Source: Verrucomicrobia bacterium UBA1211 (GTDB lineage Bacteria; Verrucomicrobiota; Kiritimatiellia; RFP12; UBA1067). Taken from it: a stretch of 8,481 nt of DNA. The translations under genes and the position numbers were made by a program. The notes beneath the pieces were generated by a model. That model saw only the letters and a program-made list of their open reading frames with translations. It did not search any database and was not told where the DNA came from. Shown one piece after another: positions 1 to 6,812 of this stretch (position 1 is its first letter; each line of letters begins with the position of its first letter). The stretch spans positions 33,747 to 42,227 of the forward strand of contig DBXN01000036.1 in assembly GCA_002309585.1 (NCBI GenBank), read 5' to 3'.

Positions 1-1177
1 CCCAGCCGCTCGACCGAAGGCAATCGGCGGCGGAGTGGACGCGGTGGGTCGGGCGGGTCACCCACCGGAGGATCACAACCCGTCCGCCTTGCCGGAACCG
101 GGCGATCCTGCCCGGAAAGACGGCGTTGAAGGCCGCCTCTTCGCCGGTCAGCGGCTCTTCCTGAAGCGCGCCCCCCTCAAACCGTTCGGGCCAACCGGGA
201 AAGGTCTCGGCCAGCCCGTCCGCCGCGGGCGCACCGTCCCTTGACACCGCCTGGCGGAAACCCGCCGTGACGCAAACCGCCACGCAAAGGAGATAGCCCG
301 CAACCGCCGCCGGCCAAAAACGGGAAGAGGTATCCGGCCGAACGCCGCGCCGCGCGCGCGAAGGGAACCGGTGCGCGATCCAAAGCGTCAACCCCGCACC
401 GACCCACGCGCCGAAGAACATCGCGCAACACCCGACCATCTGATGGAATGCGGATGAGGGTTCCCGCACAAAACAGACCAAGAGGGTCAAAACGACGATC
501 CGGGCGGCGTTGGCGAAAAGGACCGCCACCAAGGCGGAAACCGCCGCAAGGATCGTCTGAGGCCCCCTCATGCGGTTGAGTTGCGCGAGGGTCAGAGTCA
601 ACCACAATCCCGCGCCGAGCATGTGAATGCCCGCGCAGGGAGCGTCGACCCAGACCGTTGTCCCGTTGACCGCCAGTTGCGTCCCTTCACGGAGGATCGG
701 CAGGTTCGCCGCCTGAAGCAGCGATGCCGCCAAAACGGTCGCCACCCACCGCAGACCGTATCCGAAAAAGAGATCCAACATCTGGACGGAGGGGATACCG
801 ATGATCGCCAACGCCCAAAGCGGCAGAGCGATCGTCCCTTGTACCCTATCACGCGGCTGGAGCAGTAATAAACCCGAGACAACGGCGAACACGGCGCGGA
901 CGGACATCGGGAGTACGGTCGCGCTGAAGGCGAAAGCGAGCAAGGCGACTGATGCGGCGGCCATCTTCCAGAGCGGGATCGGCGCCGCGCCTTCCGGTTT
1001 GCGGATCATCGCCGCCAACAGAAACGGCACGGTCAGCCACGCGGCCACGCTGGAGGAGACCGGCTCGCCATGCCAGAGGCGGACGAACCACCAGCGCCAC
1101 AGGGGCCAGACCGCCGCCGCCCAGAGGACGGCGCACACCACGCGCCATCCCCTTCCGCCGTGCGGATACGTCTCCAT
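1..1177 (-). CDS. Exosortase (transpeptidase-like sorting enzyme) with EpsI-like C-terminal extension, 3' end cut by window edge
   Basis: An open frame of 392 codons runs from ATG at 1177 to the left edge without a stop; I checked every in-frame triplet. Exosortases are polytopic inner-membrane cysteine proteases/transpeptidases that cut PEP-CTERM signals. The three family motifs are present in order and spacing: DAPCAGIHML with catalytic Cys181, NAARIVVL with Arg226, and FHQMVG with His245, each next to hydrophobic helices (roughly 8 to 9 predicted segments from residues 11 to 306). After the last helix (about 286-306) comes a soluble tail ending at the edge in HSAADCLRSSGW, resembling the H-x-P-E-x-C-L...GW motif of EpsI/DUF3485, so this is probably an exosortase-EpsI fusion. 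The start follows the PEP-CTERM gene's TAG after one codon (TAG CCG ATG, same frame), implying translational coupling. A GTG at codon 13 (1141) has a stronger upstream purine run (GGAAGGGGA) and is an alternative start. The exosortase call is firm; the subtype is not determined. Confidence 0.9.
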   Translation of the reverse strand, partial: METYPHGGRGWRVVCAVLWAAAVWPLWRWWFVRLWHGEPVSSSVAAWLTVPFLLAAMIRKPEGAAPIPLWKMAAASVALLAFAFSATVLPMSVRAVFAVVSGLLLLQPRDRVQGTIALPLWALAIIGIPSVQMLDLFFGYGLRWVATVLAASLLQAANLPILREGTQLAVNGTTVWVDAPCAGIHMLGAGLWLTLTLAQLNRMRGPQTILAAVSALVAVLFANAARIVVLTLLVCFVREPSSAFHQMVGCCAMFFGAWVGAGLTLWIAHRFPSRARRGVRPDTSSRFWPAAVAGYLLCVAVCVTAGFRQAVSRDGAPAADGLAETFPGWPERFEGGALQEEPLTGEEAAFNAVFPGRIARFRQGGRVVILRWVTRPTHRVHSAADCLRSSGW

Positions 1178-1183
1178 CGGCTA
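1175..1183 (-). promoter_or_regulatory. In-frame stop/start junction TAG-CCG-ATG coupling substrate and exosortase genes
   Basis: The TAG stop of the VIT-VWA gene (1183-1181) is followed by one CCG codon and the ATG of the exosortase (1177-1175) in the same reading frame. Such spacing supports re-initiation by terminating ribosomes. Only a weak GGGGA purine run lies upstream, about 11 bases before the stop codon. Stop-codon readthrough would fuse the two proteins, but no sequence evidence shows that it happens. Confidence 0.6.
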
Positions 1184-3511
1184 ACGGCGTCCCCGCAGGA
1201 GACGCGCGCCGCGCCGCCGCCAGAACAGCCACGCCGCCAGGATCGCGAGCGCGAGCGCGAACGAGAAGATCGCCGCCGGTTCGGGCACGGTCGGAACATC
1301 GTTCGCGTTCATCGGCTTTAGGCCGTGCTCCTGATACTGCTGGGCGGTCTCCAGCACCACCGCCCCGGTGACGGGCGTGACGATCTGCCAGGGAAGAGCC
1401 ACGGCCTGCGCCTCCTCCAGGGTCTTCGGCTGGCCCTCCCGCACCGTCGCGCGGACCGTCTCCGCCGCCCAGATCCGTCCCAGATGCTTGCCGACGGCAA
1501 CCGCCTCGGCCGGCACCTCCGTTTTCGGCACCCGGGTACGCGTCACCTGCCACGCGGGATTTGTCCATTCGTCAAAGCAGGCCTTCAGCGCTTTTTCAGG
1601 CGATCCCTCCAGCGCCGCCGCCGTCAGCGAAAAGACATTCGGCAGTTTCTCCATCCGCTCGGAGATCAGACACGATCCGTTCCCCAGCTGGAGCGGGAAG
1701 ATACGGGTCTCCTTCAGCTTCCCGAAGCGCTGCGCCACCGTCTCCGCCGACTGAGAGGGGGCGGGCTGGTCCCCGTGGATCCAGAGCAGGGCGGAGGGGC
1801 CCTTCTTTCCCTCCAGCGATTCCGCCGCCGCAACCAACGCGCGCAGATTGCACCGTCCGCCCACACACGCGCCCGGTTTCAGCAAGGCGCCGATCGCCTT
1901 CGCCCGCTCGGGATCACCGGCGGGCGAGACGAGATCGGGTTTCCCCGCGCCGCCGTCACCGACGAGCCAAAGCGAGACCTCCGCCTTTTCCGGCAGAGAC
2001 GCCAACGTCTGGGCGATTCCGGCGATCGACCGTTTCATCGACTTCGAGCCGTCCACCACAACCGCCACCCGCTCCGGGCGCCACCCCTCCGCGAAGGTGG
2101 CCTTCTGGAGGATCGCCCCATCCTTCAGCGGCTCAAACGCCTCATCGCGGTAGACCGCCAGCGGCGCGAACGCGGGTTCGAGTGTGACCTCCTTCGTGAC
2201 GGGCAACCCCAGCAGGTCAGCCGAATAGGAGAAATTCTGGGCGAAGAGATGCGGCGAAGGAAGAACCGCCGAGCAACCGTCCTTCGCCACCTTCAATGGA
2301 ATCGTCACCCCGATCCGAACCTTCATCTCGCCGTCTTTGGGAACCGGGAAACACTGGAGCTGGATCTGATCCGGGCCGCACATCCCGACCAGAACCGGGT
2401 CGCGACGCTTCGAGACGACCGACTCATAGGCCGCCCGGACCTGACCGCGTTTGCCAAAGGCCGCCTCGCACTCCTCGCCGTTGATCCAGAGCGTCAGGCG
2501 GGAAACGACGCTTCCCGGCGGCAGGGCGATGCGGGCCCGCGCCTCACGGTCGCTGTAGTAGGTATTGCTGAAAACCATCACCCACTCGACATACCCGACA
2601 CCGGCCGCGGAATCGACGGTGTAATCGTAGGTTGAACCGGTGAGCGAAAGGCCCTCCAGTACCCCCCCGACGCGCGATCCGCCCGTAAAGGCATCCCAGC
2701 GCAACAATCGTCTCCGGCCCGGCGCGGACCACATATCCAATGTCACGGGGTCATCCCCCGTCACCCGGTAGTACAGCGCCCGATACTCGTCATGAGTCAG
2801 CCGCTTTTCTTCCGGTATCAGCCATCCGGTCAGACTGAACTGGGGATGTGTGCGAAACCGTTCCAAGACATCCTTTCGACCACTCAGCCGCAAAAGCCGG
2901 ATGCCCCGCGCCGCGATGTCGGGATCGCCGGATTTTGTCATCCAGACCCCGGACAACGCCGCCCCGTAACCCACGATGGTCAAGAGGACACCCAATCCGG
3001 CGGCAACCATCCCCCAGCCGAAACCGCTCAGACGGCCATCCCCCGTCCGCTTCAACCGGAGGCGCAGGAAAAAGCTGGCGATGAAGGCGAAAAACGGCGC
3101 GGTCGGCAGGATGCCGAGCAATCCGAGTCCGTAAACCCACCAGAAGAAGAAAAAGGCCACCATCCCGAGCATCGCCAGCGGCAGGAAGAGAATCGCATTG
3201 ACACCGGCGATGATAAGGGAAAAGCCGCAGAGGAACGGCAACGCCCGGAAGCGCCTCATCTTTTCCAAGCGGCATCCCAGCCAAACCAGCAGATTGAAAA
3301 GCGGCACGGTGACGATCAGCCCGGTCTGCAACGGTGTCGGCATCGGATCGAAGAACATCTCCCCGCAGATGCCTGTCACCATTTCCACCGCGACGGTGAT
3401 GGCGGGCAGGATGACCGCGAAGAAGAGCAACAACCACCCGCCCGCTGTGATTTTATCGAACGCCCTCCGGAAGAAGCCGGGTTGTTTCGGGACAAAAATC
3501 TCATCACTCAT
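1181..3511 (-). CDS. Polytopic VIT/von Willebrand A domain protein with C-terminal PEP-CTERM sorting signal
   Basis: The product is 776 residues. About five hydrophobic helices fill residues 24-188, followed by an extracytoplasmic-looking linker, a VIT-like (vault/inter-alpha-trypsin) beta domain at about 303-405 (YVEWVMVFSNTYYSDREA, ALPPGSVVSRLTLWING, then an AYESVVSKRRDP segment), and a VWA domain from about 480 with the metal-binding DxSxS motif at Asp487-Ser491 (VVVDGSKSM). A conserved-looking TPVTGAVVLET stretch lies at 712-722. The C-terminus has VPEPAA (742-747), a single hydrophobic helix (about 748-764) and a basic WRRR...RR tail, which is the tripartite PEP-CTERM signal cleaved by exosortases. 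This architecture matches the PEP-CTERM family integral membrane protein type and resembles the VIT target of XrtN. ATG at 3511 is chosen over the upstream in-frame ATG at 3562 because GGGAGG lies 5 bases before it. The stop is TAG. The downstream neighbour is the exosortase, so this is very likely its substrate. The cellular function is unknown; a metal-dependent adhesion or scaffold role is only inference. Confidence 0.9.
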   Translation of the reverse strand: MSDEIFVPKQPGFFRRAFDKITAGGWLLLFFAVILPAITVAVEMVTGICGEMFFDPMPTPLQTGLIVTVPLFNLLVWLGCRLEKMRRFRALPFLCGFSLIIAGVNAILFLPLAMLGMVAFFFFWWVYGLGLLGILPTAPFFAFIASFFLRLRLKRTGDGRLSGFGWGMVAAGLGVLLTIVGYGAALSGVWMTKSGDPDIAARGIRLLRLSGRKDVLERFRTHPQFSLTGWLIPEEKRLTHDEYRALYYRVTGDDPVTLDMWSAPGRRRLLRWDAFTGGSRVGGVLEGLSLTGSTYDYTVDSAAGVGYVEWVMVFSNTYYSDREARARIALPPGSVVSRLTLWINGEECEAAFGKRGQVRAAYESVVSKRRDPVLVGMCGPDQIQLQCFPVPKDGEMKVRIGVTIPLKVAKDGCSAVLPSPHLFAQNFSYSADLLGLPVTKEVTLEPAFAPLAVYRDEAFEPLKDGAILQKATFAEGWRPERVAVVVDGSKSMKRSIAGIAQTLASLPEKAEVSLWLVGDGGAGKPDLVSPAGDPERAKAIGALLKPGACVGGRCNLRALVAAAESLEGKKGPSALLWIHGDQPAPSQSAETVAQRFGKLKETRIFPLQLGNGSCLISERMEKLPNVFSLTAAALEGSPEKALKACFDEWTNPAWQVTRTRVPKTEVPAEAVAVGKHLGRIWAAETVRATVREGQPKTLEEAQAVALPWQIVTPVTGAVVLETAQQYQEHGLKPMNANDVPTVPEPAAIFSFALALAILAAWLFWRRRGARLLRGRR
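1184..1288 (-). other. PEP-CTERM sorting signal of the VIT-VWA protein
   Basis: This segment encodes residues 742-776 of the VIT-VWA protein: VPEPAA, an uncharged helix rich in Ala, Leu, Phe and Trp, then WRRR and a further basic tail ending in RGRR. It fits the family pattern of a Val-Pro-Glu-Pro motif, transmembrane helix and Arg cluster at the extreme C-terminus. The tail after the first Arg cluster is about nine residues longer than in many PEP-CTERM proteins. Confidence 0.9.
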
Positions 3512-3516
3512 GATCG

Positions 3517-3522
3517 CCTCCC
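3517..3522 (-). promoter_or_regulatory. Shine-Dalgarno site of the VIT-VWA gene
   Basis: GGGAGG lies 5 bases upstream of ATG 3511. It decides the start, since the in-frame ATG at 3562 lacks a comparable site. Confidence 0.8.
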
Positions 3523-3538
3523 GTTGTTGTGTTGACTG

Positions 3539-3555
3539 CACAAGATCCTCACCAA
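3539..3555 (-). promoter_or_regulatory. Weak candidate sigma-54 (-24/-12) promoter before the VIT-VWA/exosortase unit
   Basis: The minus strand reads TTGGTGAGGATCTTGTG. Aligned to the consensus TGGCAC-N5-TTGC it keeps the GG at -24 and TTG at -12 with correct spacing, but has GT instead of the GC normally conserved at -12. The distance to the ATG would give a leader of roughly 15 to 20 bases that still contains the Shine-Dalgarno site. The site is degenerate and could be chance. It is noted because a sigma-54 activator gene lies in the same window. Confidence 0.2.
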
Positions 3556-3634
3556 TATCCAACGCCGGAACGGATGAAAACGTTCAGGAGAATCGTCTGG
3601 TATCGGACGGTTGAGGGTTATGAGACTGAGGGGA

Positions 3635-5161
3635 TTACTTCGCGGCGGCGGTACCCTTCAATTCCGATTTGCCGCCACCCCATCCCCACACATCATACGT
3701 CAGCGACAAACTGCCGTCCGCCTCGAATTTGAAGATCCAGTCTACCCGGAAGAAACCGTCATTCAGGTAGGTCCGGATCTTAACGGTATTGGGGTCGGTC
3801 CAGGCGCCGGAAGAGGCGACCCCCTGCTTGCCGACAAGACCGCCAAGCCCCTCATACTTCGCGTTCTCCAGTTTCACCTCCCCTTGGCGCCACTGACCGT
3901 AACCGACGGGGTAACGCTGTTCGCCGGCATCCCCGGCGGTAACGATCTCCCATCCCTCATCGGTGCGATCCAGCCGGACGCTCGTGAAGTGGAACCGGGG
4001 TTGCTTGCCGCTCAACGCATAGGTCTTGCCGAAGATATCCCCGCGACCCTCCTTCGCGCCCTCGACGGTCTTCAGCGAGAGCGCCGCGCAACGCGCCTCC
4101 AACGCCTTCGCGGCATCGGGGTTGGCGGGCAACGGCTTCTCCTGGAACGCGGGAAGCAGGTACTTCCAGATCAGGTTCAGCTCATGCTGCATCGGTCCAA
4201 GACCGGCATGCACCGAGAGAACGGCGTCCTGATCCGGCATCACGACCGTCAGCTGCCCGCTCGCGCCGTCCGCGCGGAAGCAGTTGAAGCGGCAGCGCCA
4301 AAACTGGAAGCCGTATCCCTGCGACCAGTCGCTCTCATCGATCTGCTTGACGCCGATCTTCCCGCCGTTGTAGGTCTGGCGGGAGGTCGCCAGCCGCACC
4401 CACTCCCGGGAGAGAAGCCGCGTCCCGTCCCACATTCCCTCCTGGAGGTAGAGCTGCCCAAACCGCGCCAATTCACGCGTTGTCATGCTCATGCCCCATC
4501 CGCCGATGGTGACGCCCGTCGGGCTGACGGTAGACCACGCCTTCTCAATCCCGATCGGCTCGAAAAGCCGCTCTTTCAGGAAATCCATCATCTTCTTTCC
4601 GGTCCGCTTTTCGACGATCGCCGCCAGCATGTGGGTCGCGCACGAATCATAACGGAATTGCGTTCCGGGACGGTCCACAACGCTATTCGCCAGAAAGAGA
4701 TTCACCCAATCCCCGTCGATCTTCTTCCGCTGCGGGTCCGTGTAGGGCATCCCGGTGTTCATCGTCAGGAGGTCGCGGATCCGAAGCCGCTTCAGATTCT
4801 CGGTGGCATCCGCCGGGATGCGGTCGGGGAAAATATCCACCAGGCACTCATCCAGATCGAGTTTCCCGTCATCCACCAGGAAACCGACCGCCGTTGAGGT
4901 AAAGCTCTTGGAATGGGAATAGAGCGTATGGGGGCGATCGGCCGAAAACGGCTTCCACCATCCTTCCGCAACGGTCTTCCCGTGGCGAAGCAGCACGAAG
5001 CCGTGCACCGCGTCCAATTCCCGCTCACAGGCGGTGATCCACGCGTCGATCGCGGCGGACGAGATGCCCTCCGCCTCCGGCGTCGATTTCTCCAATACCG
5101 CCAGACTGTCACTGACCAGTGCCAAAACGGCGACACACGACCAAACCAGCACACGTTTCAT
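3635..5161 (-). CDS. Exported serine hydrolase, beta-lactamase/CubicO (class C-like) family
   Basis: The product is 508 residues. An N-terminal signal peptide (basic MKR, hydrophobic core to about residue 20, likely cleavage after SLA) places it in the periplasm or envelope, and there is no lipobox. The penicillin-binding fold motifs are present: SxxK as Ser82-His-Ser-Lys85 (YSHSKSFTST), the second motif as Tyr171-Asp-Ser173, and an HxG-type third motif at His318-Ala-Gly320. MNTGMPY at 134-140 is also typical of the family. The hydrolase domain ends near residue 340; about 165 further residues (TYALSGKQPRFHF, WRQGEVKLENA and similar) look like a beta-rich C-terminal domain common in longer relatives. 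Such enzymes are esterases, D-aminopeptidases or peptidoglycan-related hydrolases more often than true beta-lactamases; the substrate cannot be told from sequence. AAAGGA lies 9 bases before the ATG. It starts 19 bases after DUF486 and is probably in the same operon. Confidence 0.9.
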   Translation of the reverse strand: MKRVLVWSCVAVLALVSDSLAVLEKSTPEAEGISSAAIDAWITACERELDAVHGFVLLRHGKTVAEGWWKPFSADRPHTLYSHSKSFTSTAVGFLVDDGKLDLDECLVDIFPDRIPADATENLKRLRIRDLLTMNTGMPYTDPQRKKIDGDWVNLFLANSVVDRPGTQFRYDSCATHMLAAIVEKRTGKKMMDFLKERLFEPIGIEKAWSTVSPTGVTIGGWGMSMTTRELARFGQLYLQEGMWDGTRLLSREWVRLATSRQTYNGGKIGVKQIDESDWSQGYGFQFWRCRFNCFRADGASGQLTVVMPDQDAVLSVHAGLGPMQHELNLIWKYLLPAFQEKPLPANPDAAKALEARCAALSLKTVEGAKEGRGDIFGKTYALSGKQPRFHFTSVRLDRTDEGWEIVTAGDAGEQRYPVGYGQWRQGEVKLENAKYEGLGGLVGKQGVASSGAWTDPNTVKIRTYLNDGFFRVDWIFKFEADGSLSLTYDVWGWGGGKSELKGTAAAK

Positions 5162-5170
5162 TTCCGTTTG

Positions 5171-5176
5171 TCCTTT
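5171..5176 (-). promoter_or_regulatory. Shine-Dalgarno site of the serine hydrolase gene
   Basis: AAAGGA is followed by a 9-base spacer and ATG 5161, within the 19-base gap after DUF486. Confidence 0.65.
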
Positions 5177-5180
5177 CGTT

Positions 5181-5528
5181 TTATTGCTTGCCGCAGAAGA
5201 TAAACGCCACCGCGCCCAAGATGCAGGCGCAGGCCGCCAAATAATTCCAGCGGAACGAATTACCCATGTAGAAAATCGAGAAGGGGATGAAGACCATCAA
5301 CGAAACCGCCTCCTGGGTGATTTTCAGCTGGTCCAGCGCCATCGTCCGGTTGCCGATCCGGTTCGCGGGAACCAGAAAGCAGTACTCAACGAAGGCGATC
5401 CCCCAGGAGATCAGGACTACCTGCCAAAACGGCGCACCTTTCAAATTCTTCAAATGCCCGTACCAGGCGAATGTCATCAGCGTATTCGAAATAACCAGCA
5501 ACCCGACCGTCGTCCACGAGATACCCAT
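5181..5528 (-). CDS. DUF486 family small integral membrane protein
   Basis: The product is 115 residues with four hydrophobic helices (about 5-22, 34-53, 70-88 and 95-112), the size and layout of DUF486 proteins, which resemble one half of drug/metabolite transporters. The N-terminal SNTLMTFAWYGHLK and the central FVEYCFLVPANRIGN are the recognisable family segments. Transport or any other activity is unproven for the family. ATG at 5528 is chosen because AGGAA lies about 5 bases upstream and the resulting protein starts right before the first helix. An in-frame upstream start at 5582 would add 18 polar residues and overlap the DUF192 gene. The gap to DUF192 is 22 bases. It is likely co-transcribed, with no evident functional tie to its neighbours. 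Confidence 0.88.
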   Translation of the reverse strand: MGISWTTVGLLVISNTLMTFAWYGHLKNLKGAPFWQVVLISWGIAFVEYCFLVPANRIGNRTMALDQLKITQEAVSLMVFIPFSIFYMGNSFRWNYLAACACILGAVAFIFCGKQ

Positions 5529-5550
5529 ACGTTCCTTTTCCTTTTCCGCG

Positions 5551-5910
5551 TCAAGCATCCATCCGCCAACGCAAATCCTCACCTATGCGCAAACCCGCAC
5601 AGTCCAGCGCATCCGCCGCCGCCTCATACACGCGCGCGGCGCGCCAACCGCCCCAAACCATCCACCGTCCCGGCGGGACCCGGCGCACCACACGCACCAC
5701 CCGCCACTGACGGTCCGTAAAAACCAAATCGATCGCAAACCGCATGCCGACCGTATGGACCGATCCGCACCGTTCGATCAGCAACGCCTCGCCGGACCCC
5801 AACCCGTCACATCCGAGCAGGCCCTTCATCCGTTCCCCGAGAGAGACCGCCCGGCGGCACCGAACCGCCCAGAGGCTTCCGTCCGACCGCGCGACCGTTC
5901 CCGTATCCAT
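5551..5910 (-). CDS. DUF192 family protein
   Basis: The product is 119 residues. The core family pattern is clear: GERMKGLLGCDGL (25-37), ALLIERCGSVHTVGMRF (42-58), AIDLVFTD (59-66), the following RVVRVV strand, and a closing AGLRIGEDLRW (105-115). It is the variant with CxSVHTxGMRFxID in place of FWMKNTxIPLD. It has no signal peptide, so it is probably cytoplasmic, whereas many DUF192 proteins are exported. The family's biochemical function is not established. The ATG overlaps the kinase TGA by one base (TGATG), so translation is probably coupled. A GTG immediately before it is possible but would add only one residue. The Shine-Dalgarno is weak (GGCGGG, about 8 to 10 bases upstream). Confidence 0.85.
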   Translation of the reverse strand: MDTGTVARSDGSLWAVRCRRAVSLGERMKGLLGCDGLGSGEALLIERCGSVHTVGMRFAIDLVFTDRQWRVVRVVRRVPPGRWMVWGGWRAARVYEAAADALDCAGLRIGEDLRWRMDA

Positions 5911-6812
5911 CACGAATCCCGCCTCAGCGAGCTTCCCTTCGGCGGCAACAGGGCGGGCCAGGGCGGCATACCCTTGCGGACACGGGCCAGATCCTCCAAC
6001 AGCCGTTTCCAATCGCTCGGCCGATGGTTCCGATCCTTCGCCAGCATCTTCTCCAGCAACAGCACGAAGCAGAGCGGAAGCTCCGGGACATAGAGCCGGG
6101 GATCCTCCGCCTGATCCTCGCCCACATGGCACCGGATCATCGCGTCGTTGTCCTTCCCGGAAAAAAGCATCCGTCCTGTCACAAGATGATAGAGCGTCGC
6201 GCCCAGCTCATAAATGTCCGACCGGGCGTCCAACTCCTCCGTCCCGTAAATCTGTTCCGGCGACATGTAGGCGGGAGTTCCGAAAACCTCATCCGCACCA
6301 TGCCCGTGTTCCGCATCCCGGTTGTGGGTCAGGGAACGGCACAGCCCGAGGTCGGTCACCTTCAGAGATCCGTCGGCATCCACCATCAGGTTGTCGGGCT
6401 TGATGTCGCAATGCACCATTTTGAACTGGGACCAGGCGTAGTGCATCGCCACGGAGACGCTCTCGGCAATTATCAAGACATCCTCCAGCGTGACCGTCCG
6501 TTTCCGGCGCAACAGATCGCCCATCGTATATCCGTTCACGAACTCCATCACAAAGTAATAGATCCCGTTCACAACATTCGCGTCATAGACCTCGACCAGA
6601 CCGGGGTGCTTCAACTGCGCGGCCATCTGCGCCTCACGGCGGAAGCGCCGGACATCCTCCTCATCGGTGGCGAACTCAGGCGAGAGGATCTTCACCGCCA
6701 CCTCGCGGTCCAGGGAGATCTGGCGCGCCAGCCAGACCGACGCCATCCCGCCCCGTCCCAACAGACGGCGCAACTCAAGATTGGGCAACTGATAATCCGG
6801 CAACTCGCTCAT
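5910..6812 (-). CDS. Ser/Thr protein kinase (Hanks type, soluble, non-RD)
   Basis: The product is 300 residues, essentially a bare kinase domain with no membrane helix or sensor domain. Visible elements: Gly-rich loop GRGGMASV (19-26), Lys41 in VAVKIL, Glu60 in the alpha-C helix, catalytic loop HCDIKPDN with Asp136, Lys138 and Asn141, metal-binding Asp154 in TDLG, activation-segment GTPAYMSPEQ (178-187), Asp199 in SDIYELG and a late Arg264. All catalytic residues are intact, but HRD is HCD (non-RD) and DFG is DLG. ATG at 6812 is chosen because it overlaps the upstream TGA as ATGA and places the glycine loop at the usual distance; GGAGGGGG lies about 10 bases before it. Longer in-frame starts up to 7058 would only read the zinc-motif gene out of frame. 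It likely phosphorylates a partner encoded in the same operon, but no target is visible. Confidence 0.93.
   Translation of the reverse strand: MSELPDYQLPNLELRRLLGRGGMASVWLARQISLDREVAVKILSPEFATDEEDVRRFRREAQMAAQLKHPGLVEVYDANVVNGIYYFVMEFVNGYTMGDLLRRKRTVTLEDVLIIAESVSVAMHYAWSQFKMVHCDIKPDNLMVDADGSLKVTDLGLCRSLTHNRDAEHGHGADEVFGTPAYMSPEQIYGTEELDARSDIYELGATLYHLVTGRMLFSGKDNDAMIRCHVGEDQAEDPRLYVPELPLCFVLLLEKMLAKDRNHRPSDWKRLLEDLARVRKGMPPWPALLPPKGSSLRRDS

Larger units (their letters stand above)
3512..3634. other. Only substantial intergenic region (123 bases)
   Basis: It separates the serine hydrolase stop from the VIT-VWA start. It holds the Shine-Dalgarno site and a weak sigma-54-like candidate. No strong stem followed by a T-run is visible, so read-through from the upstream operon cannot be excluded. 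A 5-base inverted repeat (GAACG ... CGTTC) is present but too short to call. Confidence 0.7.

Noticed and set aside
177..605. Minus-strand frame of 142 codons
   Set aside because: It is a shadow of the exosortase, whose Cys, Arg and His motifs are in a different frame.
1236..1265. Repetitive gcgagcgc-like run
   Set aside because: It encodes the Ala/Leu repeats of the PEP-CTERM helix, so it is explained by coding and not a separate repeat element.
849..1568. Minus-strand frame of 239 codons overlapping the end of the VIT-VWA gene and the start of the exosortase
   Set aside because: It is out of frame with both real genes and gives Gly/Arg-rich sequence without motifs.
1325..2635. Plus-strand open frame of 436 codons
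   Set aside because: It lies wholly antisense to the VIT-VWA gene; its product is rich in Arg, Pro and Gln with no domain motif, as expected of a shadow in GC-rich DNA.
3563..3600. Inverted repeat GAACG...CGTTC as terminator or operator
   Set aside because: The stem is only 5 bases, with no following T-run; it is compatible with chance.
3611..4897. Plus-strand open frame of 428 codons
   Set aside because: It is antisense to the serine hydrolase, which has signal peptide and catalytic motifs; no recognisable motif is found in the plus-strand product.
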